From Synanceia verrucosa (lineage: Eukaryota > Chordata > Actinopteri > Perciformes > Synanceiidae), in the NCBI GenBank assembly GCA_029721515.1, contig CM056559.1, forward strand, positions 11,134,501 to 11,198,500: a DNA stretch of 64,000 nucleotides, in the 5' to 3' direction. Each line of letters opens with the position of its first letter. Positions within the stretch are counted from its first letter, which is position 1. A program made the position numbers and the translations under genes. Shown here one piece after another: positions 1 to 11,597 of the stretch. Under the pieces are notes generated by a model, which saw only the letters and a program-made list of their open reading frames with translations, had not been told where the DNA came from and made no database searches.

Positions 1-3000
1 AGCCGTGTGCTTCGATGTGGACAGCACGGTCATCAAAGAAGAAGGCATTGATGAACTTGCCAAGTTTTGCGGCGTGGGTGATGCAGTCACTGAAATGTAC
101 GTGTCGTGTCTAGACTGTCAACATACCATTAACATGCACTGAAAATAACACTTTTATTTTGATATTAGCGCTGGAATATTTGAAATATTGTGCAAATCTG
201 TCACTCCTCTTAATTCAGGACTCGCAAAGCAATGGGAGGCTCGATGACTTTTAAAACAGCCCTAACGGAGCGCCTTTCCATCATCCGATGTTCCAGAGAA
301 CAGGTGAACAAACTGATAACAGACCACCCACCTCAGCTGACTCCAGGTATCAGGTGAGTGTGTGACGAGGGCACGCCATTAGAGAAAAGTCAGTCATTCA
401 GTTGACCTTGATTTTCACCCCAATACAGAAATATCAGTATGTGCAGGGACATTTAATGTACATTAATTGATTGCATCACATGCCACAGTACTCTTTGATT
501 GTTGTGGCCACAGGAACAATGGAAAAAACAAAAAGTAGGATCTTGTAAGAAAACACCAAAATAGTATATTTTAAAGCAGGGCTATTCAATTACAAACTCA
601 GACAGGACAGATTGTAAAATTGAGACCATAAGCTGGGCTGCTCGTTTTCAGCAATCAAAAGGAGGAGGTAATGATGAATTTTACCATGCACGGAGGAATA
701 CAGGCCTTGGCTATGACACTTTGTAAAGGATAAGCGACAGAGGTGTGCGGTGATGCTGCCGAAAATAGAAAGGATTGTGTTGGCTAAAGTTCACATGTAG
801 TCTGGACAAACTGATAAAACTAAAAAAAAAAAAATATCCAAATACATCAGTGCTATTTTCTGATTGGTTGATGTGTAGCGGTATGTTATTTTCTGATTGG
901 CTGGAGCGTGCCAAGCTCCCGATGACCTCTTTAATGTCCAGAGTATCTTGCTACATGTCCCACTGCACATATAACCAGCATTACATAATACATTTTCATG
1001 CATGAAAAATACCAGGTGTGGCAGGGTTAAAATATGTGTCAAACTCTGAAAGGTGAAACCTGAGAGCCATGGGACATCCATCCATTTTCTACCACTTATC
1101 CTCATAGGGTCGCAGGGGGGCTGGAGTCTATCCCAGCTGTCTTAGGGTGAAAGGCAGGGTACACCCTGGACAAGTCTCCAGTTCATCACAGGACACATGG
1201 AGACAGACAGCCACTCACACTCACATTCACACTTATGGACAGTTTAAATTAACCAATTAACCCAATCCCCATGCATGTTTTTGGATGGTGGGAGGAAGCC
1301 AGAGTACCCAGTACCCAACCCACGCAGACACAGGGAGACCATGCAAACTCCACATAGAAAGGCCCTGGGCAGGGAATTGAACCTGTTTCCTTCTTGCTGT
1401 GAGGTGACAGCCATGGAGTTGTGAAGTCGCTTCAGCAGACAACCTGAAAGCACAGTCATAAGTCATAGATCGGATCTAGTAGGCTCAGTGGGAAACACTG
1501 GGGTCTGTGTCTTTCTCTGCTTTTTGACATCCATGAGCTGGGCCACTCAGACCTTGATTCTGGGCGGCCAATAGGCCTGTTTTGAAGCATATGAAGGTGG
1601 TTTATATAAGGAAAAAACAACTTATTTAAGCAACAAACCAACTGAGCAATCATCCAGAGTCAGGATTCTTTACAGGTTGTTTAGTGGAACTGTAACTTCT
1701 ATATTAGGCAAATAAAAACAAACTAAACTCATACAATGCATGTATATTGCATTTTTTTTTCTCTTTTGTGTGTGCATGTACAAAACTGCATGGCCATGGT
1801 TAGCTACAATAAGATTTTTACTCATGCCAACTTAACAGATACCTAAGTTTAAAAACTGGATTTGTCTCATTCAAATGTTGACAAGTGGGCATTCCTTTTC
1901 ATCCAGGGAGCTGGTGGACTGCCTGCACCAGCGCAACATTAAGGTGTTCCTCATCTCAGGCGGATTCCGCTGCATCGTTGAACATGTTGCCACTCAGCTA
2001 AACATTCCTCTGCATCACGTTTACGCCAACCGACTCAAGTTCTACTTCAATGGTAAAGAGATGATGTTTCTCTATTATAAGAATGCAAGTGGTGCGGTTT
2101 CAGCCTCCTGAGTAGATTTCCAAGGCATGAATCCTTCTACCTCATAACATCAGCATGTCGGCTTGTTGCAGAGGAATCACTCTATATTTAACATCAAATT
2201 ATATATGTGCGTGTTTTCTAGGAGAATATGCTGGATTTGATGAGAACCAGCCCACAGCTGAGAGTGGTGGAAAAGGAAAAGTCATCAGTATGTTGAAAGA
2301 ACAATATGGCTTCAAGACCGTGGTGATGATTGGAGATGGAGCCACTGATCTAGAGGCATGCCCTCCTGCTGTAAGTGTCCACATTGTTTTCAATGCAGAT
2401 TACAACTCTTAAGCCCCTTTCACACTGTGTGAAATGGCCAACGCGGCATATTGACGCGGGTCGAACCTCTAATTGACCCGGGAGTTTATCGGCTCGGCTG
2501 TAGTGTGAAAAGCGAGACGCGTCGACCCGCTATTTACCAGATGACGTTGCTGTATCTGCCAGTCGCGTCCTGCTTTAGTCACTGAGCAGCCTGTCAGGCT
2601 GTCAGTGTGAAGCTCCAGAGCTGCAGAGCTGCTCATTCATAAGATCAGTCTTCCTGTTCCAGAGACTGATATCTGAAGGACAGAGATTTTATTTAATCAA
2701 ACAAATCACATTTGTAGCAACATCATCTTTAATAGGAGCCCATATGTGATTTAGTCCTACGTCATTCTGGGGAAATCCCACCAATCAGGGAATCCCTGTG
2801 TGAACTACGCGACCGTGTTTATATTCAGCTTGTACAGCGATCTGACACACCTTTTTCATTGATCATGGCAGTATGCATTAGTACTAGTATTAGTATTAGT
2901 ACTGCGCTGGGTTTGTACACTTTGCAAAAGGGACAAATTGTAACGCACTAAACAACAATGTTAACATGAGACTCATTGCTGTCCGTGCTGTCCATTGTTT

Positions 3001-3336
3001 ACCTCCCATTGTTCCGACATACTTAAATCTGTAATGATGACATTGTCAACGCGGTCATGTATGGGAGGGAGGAAAAAACAGACACGCAGCTCTCACAGCA
3101 GGAGGTCAGACTCACGAAGCGTGTCGACTTAGAAAATCCCGCGTCGACCCACTAATTTCAGTGTGAAAGCAATATTCCATTCTGGAGCTTCAGTTTGATC
3201 TCAGTGTCGTCTTTGTCGTCCTCAGAGTGCCTTCATTGGATTTGGTGGGAATGTCATCAGGCAGCAGGTTAAGGAAAGGTCTTTGTGGTACGTGACAAGC
3301 TTCGGGGAGCTGCTGAAGGAACTGGAAAAAATTTAA
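1..3336 (+). CDS. psph: Phosphoserine phosphatase (5'-partial)
   Basis: This cytosolic HAD-superfamily enzyme hydrolyses O-phosphoserine to serine, the last step of serine synthesis. Five exons are visible: 1-96, 219-353, 1907-2052, 2222-2370 and 3226-3336 (stop TAA 3334-3336). All introns are GT-AG and the joined frame stays open. The window opens inside the exon that encodes HAD motif I; DVDST supplies the nucleophile and acid/base aspartates. Exon 3 encodes the motif II region FLISGGFR. Exon 4 encodes AESGGKGKV and the Mg-binding GDGATD. The last exon starts at AFIGFGGNVIRQQV. About 211 residues are present, against about 225 for the human enzyme, so roughly 15 N-terminal residues lie upstream. 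The C-terminus has no insertion or break. The gene converges on NIPSNAP2. Confidence is very high, because motif order and exon phases agree with vertebrate PSPH. Confidence 0.97.
1073..1408 (-). mobile_element. LINE 3' end in PSPH intron
   Basis: This is a short dispersed repeat of the kind common in teleosts. Read on the minus strand it ends in GGATAAGTGGTAGAAAATGG followed by a short ATGG-type tail, as a LINE 3' end would. An 8-bp direct repeat, AGCCATGG, lies on both sides (1065-1072 and 1409-1416) and looks like a target-site duplication. The same family recurs at 20204-20459 and 43132-43252. Calling it a LINE end is inference from the tail and the flanking duplications; no reverse transcriptase is present. 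Confidence 0.7.
2414..3170. mobile_element. MITE-like element in the last PSPH intron
   Basis: Inverted ends CTTTCACACTG (2417-2427) and CAGTGTGAAAG (3159-3169) bound about 757 bp. Just inside both ends are GC-rich, CpG-containing stretches with related words (GCGGGTCGA at the left, GCGTCGACCC at the right). The interior differs sharply in composition from the surrounding AT-rich intron and has no coding frame. This fits a non-autonomous DNA transposon. The superfamily was not determined. Confidence 0.6.
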
Positions 3337-4639
3337 ACAAGCTCAGTGTTGCCGGTTTTAACATTTTTATATTTGCACCTGAGGGTGCACCTCTGATGAT
3401 CTCCTGCACATTTTTCCTTGTACCCTCAATAGATTTTTATAATGAATGAAAATGTTTATACTAGTGAGACCAATTTTACTTACACGGGGGTGATTTTTAT
3501 ACTAAAAAATGTTATAGAATAACACTGTTAAAGTGGAGGTCAAGAGGAGGACTCCGTTTTTGCACTTTTTGCATGAAAGCCTTTTAGGTAAGCTAATACA
3601 ACTCAATGAGTAATAGTGTTTTATAAGTCTTTTATTTCTGTAAGAGCTGTAACCAGACATGTCGAAGCCTGTTACATCTTGTAAAGAACACCAGCATTAA
3701 ACGTGAGAACATGCTGTCCGATGTTGTTTGCACAGCTTTAATCTGTGTTGCCGTTCTTGTCCCTTACTCCACACTGTTCCCTGCAACACGATGAACAAAC
3801 AGAGGAGATGAACATGCTTCCTTTGACAATAAAATTGGATATTACAATATGCAGCCGCATAACTGCCCATTTGGTGCCGGATTCACTCAGCCACTGATAG
3901 ATGCATGGTAGTTGTTCCCCATTAAAACATGTTGGATAAAAACAGTTTTTAAAACCAGGCATGCTGTCTTCACAAGAGAAAAATGTAGAAGCCATAGTTA
4001 CAAACACAGCACCACCCAACACCGGGAACATACAGATTAAAAGCAACAGAAAGGAGTAGTTTGGTTTATAATAGACCTCAAAAACCAAATACAAAATGAG
4101 GTTTACATTTTACAGCATCGCACTGTGTAAGATTCATGTATACAGAGACGTTCTCTCACTTCACACAGCAATGACGTCGCTTGCATCAAAGTGTCGCTCC
4201 TCAGCACATTTAAAACATGAATTCCACATTTAAATAAATAAATAGCTTCCTCCTATCTGTCTGACACTGACACACAGCTGCTTGCCTTTTCAAGTAACTT
4301 TGGTTGGATTTAAATACAGAGATGAGCTCTCTTCATGGACCAGTTTTAATGTGGCACCAGACCCTGGATGTAACGACCATCAGGAGGTTTAAATTGGCCA
4401 AATTTAATCATCCTGCTCCAGAAATAAAAAATAAAAAAACAGAGAGAAGTTGTGCATCGCCAAGGCCTGCAAGTAGTTTTACCTATGGTAGTTGCTACTC
4501 CTCTATCCCTGTAACATCTTGAAGTAATAAAGACGGGATGTTGTTTTGGCAGCACTGACTGGAGAATGAAACCATACTAGTGATGCTCTGGATGGATGTA
4601 ACATTCAAAAGGGGTGCCACTTCATTTTTCAGCTTCATT
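3337..4639. other. Convergent 3' UTR region of PSPH and NIPSNAP2
   Basis: No coding sequence is evident between the PSPH stop and the NIPSNAP2 stop. An ATTAAA at 3696-3701 on the plus strand could end PSPH transcripts. TTTATT at 3631-3636 is an AATAAA on the minus strand and could end NIPSNAP2. If both are used, the two 3' UTRs overlap tail to tail by a short stretch. Open frames here (for example 3738-4094 on the minus strand) show no recognisable protein and are probably UTR. Confidence 0.5.
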
Positions 4640-7600
4640 TTACTTCAGCGGAGAAGCCTTTGTTGGAATCATGATCCTGGAATCCATATGTTGAATGAGA
4701 GGAACTGGAGGAAGGTTGAAAGAATTAAGAGACAAATAAGCGTGTGTCCTCACAGTTTAAAGTCCTTTTGATATTGATCAGGTTCAATGAGCTCTAAAAG
4801 TTCAAAATGTTGACACGCAAGACAAATTAGATAAACCTTAAAATAATTGAAGGAAGAGCATTTATTTGTGTTTTGAAAGGGACTTGCTTTACCCACCTGT
4901 GTAATACACCACCTCGTCCCAGCCCTCCTGCTGCCAGGCGCCGTTCCTTGTGTCTTCTCTGGACTGAAGGTCTTTGTAAGCTGCAACCAACAAATCACAA
5001 ATTACAGCACCGCTCACACTAAAGGGACTAATTTAGTGTAGAATGTAACAATTATTTTCTTCATCAATTAATCTGGCAACTCTTTTATCTTTTTGATTAC
5101 ACAGATTAATCAGATTTTCTGGACACCACCGTGGGATTCGGCTTAAATAACAATAATAATTCAATCAAGTTTAAATTTAAGACTAAAATTCACTCTGTTT
5201 AGCTCTGTTTATGGTCTCCACCAACTACAGAGGGAAAAATCCTGCTAAATGCGCCACAATGTTCACCAGCTAGTCACTGGTGTGAGGTTTCTCGCAGCTA
5301 ACAGCAGTCAGCTGGAAATGCACTAACACTGACAGGAACTGCAGAGTTAGGTGATAATTACACGAGAGTTGCTCATAAGTAACTGTGGATTCAGAAAACA
5401 TAATTACCAAGGTAACAACATACTGAACCACACATCCAAAACTCAAATATATTTACAGACACATATTTGGCTTTGATTTGTAAAGCAGTTGATTATATAA
5501 CTGTTGTTTATTGACTATCTGACACAGCGACACTGTCACTGTGGTATTTTCCATAAAGCTGGTGTCTGACCGTACCCCACAGGTGATGGACCATATAGAG
5601 GTTGCCGATCTGTGAGAAAAAACCTCCCACTGCTTCTCTGTTGTGCTGGCGGTATCCAATGGCTCTGGCCCTGCAGATAAGAACAACTTCAGTCACGAAG
5701 GCCAAAAAACATCAAGGCGTCATCTGGCATAACAAGAGCAGTCCAGCACACACAAGATATCTGACTTCAAACGACTTCAACATTATTTTCCAATTGATTC
5801 TGGACCCTTTTTTTACTGACACAATTGGATTTAGCCTGTTTTAGTAATCCTCTATAGCTGTGATTATCCAGCATCACATGCAACCATAACATGTGATGGC
5901 ATTGCTATTTGTGTATACATGCTTATGAATCTTTATGCTGAGTTACAAAGTCCATGTGAAATGTTTAAATCGACTGTTTTCCACCCCAAAGCAAACTTGA
6001 CATTCTTAGCAAATAATCTTAAACTATAAAGCTGTAAAGTTATTCATGTTGTTGTAACTTGAAGAGGAAGTTTAAGCCTCGGACTACACAAATTATAGTG
6101 AAATAACTAGAAAAAGAAACAGTATAACTGCCTTTCTGTGATACTGGTGTGTCAAATGTGCAAAACAAGTTGTGAAGTTGTGAATTCATAATGCAGTGGA
6201 TTTAGAAACTGCTGAAACAAGTCAGACTAGTACAAAGACCAAAACAGAAATCCTCCATGGAGCGATCAGAGAGAAAATAATAATGGAAAACTAAGGCGTG
6301 TGTAGAAAGCTCACGTCTTCATTTAAATCAATCGCAATCAACCACATAACACAACTGATAAACCTTGACCTGAGAAAAGGATCATTATGCTGAACTATTA
6401 TGTACACACATTTGAAGTGTGTGTAATATTGGGCTTATATTTCATTTTTGGCACGAGAGCATGACAGTTCAGAATAGTGTCTCTCTGTGGAATAGCTCTT
6501 ATTAATGACAGTGTGGCAGGGAAGGTTTCATGTAATGCAACTGTTCTGTAACTACAGTTCTGCAAGTGAAATGAATTCAGGCTGCCTTACCAGTAATTAC
6601 CCCACTCAATCATGGTTCCTGGCTGGAAGAAAGAAAACACAGCCGTCACACCTTCTTCTTCATTCCAAATCAAACACATTAACAAAAAGACGTAACACAG
6701 GTATTCTGTCATTGTGACGATAAGCTGAAATAACAATTACATCCGAAAAGCTTCTTCAATTATTCGCTGGTGTTAAACACAACAAACGGCCAGCTGTCTC
6801 CCAGATGTCACTGACAAGGGATTGACAAGGGACCAAGAGTGCTGACTGAGGTATAAGATCAGGAACAACAACTTAATCAGCAGGGTGTGATGTGTATGGA
6901 GCATTATGGAGCATATAATTAAGGCTTAAGACTGCTTTCAGTTTAACTCAGTGAGTGCCAGCCCTTTTATAAAACAGAAGGTGCCTTTTTCCAGCATTTT
7001 TGCCCATTTTTCAGTCATATTTCAAGACCCACAGAATATTTTGTACCATGTCTCTGAAAACTGAATAACTCAAATGAAAGAAGATACTCTCTATTTCATC
7101 ATGACACGATTTTTTTCTTATCTTGTTCTGTTCTTGTTTTATCAGAGCTAGAGGCCACACCCACCAAAAATGCCACTTTTTGTCCAGAATCCATCCTTTT
7201 AGCTCTCTAATCGTAATCGTCTCCACTTCCTGCTTTGATCTCTGTGGCCGTCTCCTTATGCTCCGACTACATCTCCCAGAAGCCCCAAAATTACTCAAAG
7301 GCTGCTAGAGACCGCAATCAGCGACCTGCTGCCAAAAAAACACTTTGACGCTGAAATACACTCAACAAAAATATAAACGCAACACTTTTGTATCTGTGAT
7401 AGTGAGCACTTCTCCTTTGCTGAGATAATCCATCCCACCTCACAGGTGTGCCATATCAAGATGCTGATTAGACACCATGATTAGTGCACAGGTGTGCCTT
7501 AGACTGCCCACAATAAAAGGCCACTCTGAAAGGTGCAGTTTTATGACACAGCACAATGCCACAGATGTCGCAAGATTTGAGGGAGCGTGCAATTGGCATG

Positions 7601-10600
7601 CTGACAGCAGGAATGTCAACCAGAGCTGTTGCTCGTGTATTGAATGTTCATTTCTCTACCATAAGTCGTCTCCAAAGGCATTTCAGAGAATTTGGCAGTA
7701 CATCCAACCAGCCTCACAACCGCAGACCATGTGTAACCAGGACCTCTACATCCAGCATGTTCACCTCCAACATCGTCTGAGACCAGCCACTCGGACAGCT
7801 GCTGAAACAATCGGTTTGCATAACCAAAGAATTTCTGCACAAACTGTCAGAAACCATCTCACGGAAGCTCATCTGCATGCTCGTCGTCCTCATCGGGGTC
7901 TCGACCTGACTCCAGTTTGTTGTCGTAACCTACTTGAGTGGGCAAATGCTCACATTCGATGGCGTCTGGCACGTTGGAGAGGTGTTCTCTTCACAGATGA
8001 ATCCCGGTTTACACTGTTCAGGGCAGATGGCAGACAGGGTGTGTGGTGTGGTGTGGGTGAGCGGTTTTCTGATGTCAATGTTGTGGATCGAGTGGCCCAT
8101 GGTGGCGGTGGGGTTATGGTATGGGCAGGTGTCTGTTGTGGACGAAGAACACAGGTGCATTTTATTGATGGCATTTTGAATGCACAGAGGTACCGTGACG
8201 AGATCCTGAGGCCCATTGTTGTGCCATACATCCAAGAACATCAGCTCATGTTGCAGCAGGATAATGCACGGCCCCATGTTGCAAGGATCTGTACACAATT
8301 CTTGGAAGCTGAAAACGTCCCAGTTCTTGCATGGCCAGCATACTCACCGGACATGTCACCCATTGACCATGTTTGGGATGCTCTGGATCGGCGTATATGA
8401 CAGCGTGTACCAGTTCCTGCCAATATCCAGCAACTTCGCACAGCCATTGAAGAGGAGTGGACCAACATTCAACAGGCCACAATCGACAACCTGATCAACT
8501 CCATGCGAAGGAGATGTGTTGCACTGCATGAGGCAAATGGTGGTCACACCAGATACTGACTGGTTTTCTGAGTCCCCAGACCCCCCCAATAAAACAAAAC
8601 TGCACCTTTCCGAGTGGCCTTTTACTGTGGGCAGTCTAAGGCACAAGTAGCTCCGAGTGGTGGTATGTATGTTGCTGCAAAAATTTTTTTTTGTATTTTT
8701 AGGTTAGACTTGAAAAAAAAGAATAATTGTAAGTTGTTTTAAGTTTAACCTTCTGAATCCCAAGCAGTTTCTGGTCGTTTTTTTGAACATTTTTACTCAC
8801 TATGGTCTCATTTTTCATTGAAATCCTGCATCTCTATAGATTCAGGGCAACCATGGCTACTGACTGATGTTACTCAATTACATCATCGTGCAGTGTAACA
8901 ATTTTTTTTTTTTTTTCATTTAAAAAAATAAAGTGATATTTTGATCCCGTTGGCAGGATCTGGGAATCCCAGGGTTAATAAATGTTGTGGATTGTTGATA
9001 AAGGTGCTGATTATGAGGAATGGGCCAAGTCAGACATCTAGTAGGGCTGGGCTAACACTTTGCTTTATCGCAAACATCTACAGCACAGCCAATGGTGACA
9101 TGAACCCACCCTGAGCTGGTAGGACCTGAGCTCGTAGATGTTGGGGCCCTCTCGGGGAACAGGCTCATTCCAGAAGCTGAACTCCAGCAGCAGCTGGTTC
9201 CTGCGAGACATCAGCATTTTACCCCGCTCCTTCCTGTAAGCTGTGAACTCCTGCCAACAGACGGACACTGATCAATGAGTTTTACTTCCGTGATGCTATT
9301 AGCACCCTACAAATGCACTAAAACACAATGTGAGTATTTACCTTGTTCTGCTTGAGCTTGTTCATCACTTCTGTTAGAGCCGGGTATCCACCTCTGTAAC
9401 GCCACAGATGAACTGGGAAAATGAGAACAAATATACCATAGATGCAAAATCAAGATATATTAATTGACTGAAAGCAGAATTATTAAATGATATATGACCA
9501 AAAAAATCAATTTCTCCAACCCAAAAACCTTTGACATAATTCCTCTCAGTGTGTGATTCAATACAGGGCAAGAAAGAACAGTGTGTAATATTTCAGAGGA
9601 TCTATTAGCAGAGACGGGACATAAAATTCATAAATACGTTTTAATTAGTATATAATCACCTGAAACCAAGAATAATTGTGTTTTTGTTAGAATGGGCCCT
9701 TCATATCCACATATGGAGTCTGCCATGTTTCTACAGTAGCCCACAACAGACAAACCAAACACTGGCTCCAGAGAAAGCCTTTTAGGTTTTAATGTTACTT
9801 GTACGCTTGACTTCCATTATCAGAAGTGTTATTACAGTATGGACGGCCTCTGAGCGAGGTGAATGGCATTTTACAATGGTTTTACACTCGGTAGCTCATG
9901 TTACCTCAGTTTTGGAAAGGGACTGTACATGACTTTGTGAAAATGCTGTATTTTTCCATTAGATTTTAAAAAAATATATAAACCCTGATAATTGATGATC
10001 ATTAGGCAATAGTACTAAATTATTTATTCTATTAAGCCAATAATTCAGTACTGCCTTGTGCTAAAAGGTGTAGCTGTGGAATAAGAGGAGTAAGAAATAC
10101 TGACCCTGGAAAAGAGGAATGTTACAGCTTCAAAGGCAGAATAACATGCCTGCCAATTTGCACACATTCACACTGCAGACATCTGTGTGTTGATATTGGT
10201 AATCCTACCAGCCTGGTCTTGTTCTCCATACCAGGTATTCCAGGTGCCCACCAGCTCACAAGGATAGTACTTATCAGCATGGATGGACGGCAAAACATCC
10301 TCACTGTAACAAGTGAGAAATACCAACCAAATACTGAAATAAAGTAACTACAAGCATATTTGATGCTTGATCTGAAGGTAAAAACACTTTTTAACACCAC
10401 AATTCAAATTATCAACCATGTCTTTTGTGGCCCCGTTTTCTGTCTAATGCAAGTCAAAAATGTGTCCCCAACTACAAGTACACTGCTTCCAGACATCTAA
10501 GGAATGAGCAGGGATTGTCATGTGAAGGACTGAAGTCATGCCAGCTTGTCAATCACCTCACAGGAATAGACTGCTCAGAAATATTTTTACAACTGTGTAC

Positions 10601-11533
10601 TAGGCTGTCTCGGTCTTATACTACTACTGTGCTGCTGCCAATGCTTTTCCTTAAGTACCAGAGAATAACAGCATGCAGTAATAAGACTATAACACTCACC
10701 AGAGTTTGTTGTATGAATCCAGGCACTCTGGTTTGACATTGTGGACTGAAAAAGAAGGTTACATGTTAACAATGATCTCCTCATTATTACTTCAAGATAA
10801 ATGGCTTAGTTTAAGTACAAGCACTGTGACGTGGTGAACTTACACTGAATTTTGTACAGGTTGCTCTCCTCACTTTTGGTCAGCAGGTTGGCGTGTGCAT
10901 CTTTACGAGGATCAACTTTCCTCACAAAGAGTGACTTAAACCAGCTGTCCGGCCCATTTCTGCTGCTTGATGTTGCAAATCCCCTGCTAATAACACAAGA
11001 GTCAAGATGATCAGCAATTGGGATGACAAATTATTTTATGATCAGTATGACTCAACAATAAGACTGGTTTCCTAATCTCCTATTGTAGTTAGATGTTAGA
11101 TTTGCACTCATATAATCATCTTAGTTTTATATAAGTGTATAGGCTTCACTGATAAAAAAAAAATATAATAAAAGCACGTAATTTCAAGTTTATAGCTGTT
11201 CTTGTAAAGAACAACACTTGAACAGCGGGTCACAGTCAGTCAGTGGTGGAAAGTAACTTAAGTAAAGAAACTACTCATACAAGTACTGTACAATTTTGAG
11301 TTATTTACATAATAATTCTCCTTCAGTTCTAGTCTAACATGATACTCTTGACTCCATGAAGTTTATATAACACCTTTAGAGACAATTTACTTCCCAGATT
11401 CAAATTAATAACACAGCAATGTATTATTATGGATTAAAATATTACCTTATGTAAGGTGCATGTAAAGCAAAAAGAATTATATCGTCCTTTACTAGCTGCA
11501 ACGTTAACTTGATATACACAATAATGCAACATA

Positions 11534-11597
<64 letters not shown>

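Noticed and set aside
7616..8646. Several open frames opposite or overlapping the Tc1 transposase
   Set aside because: They are shadows of the transposase coding strand.
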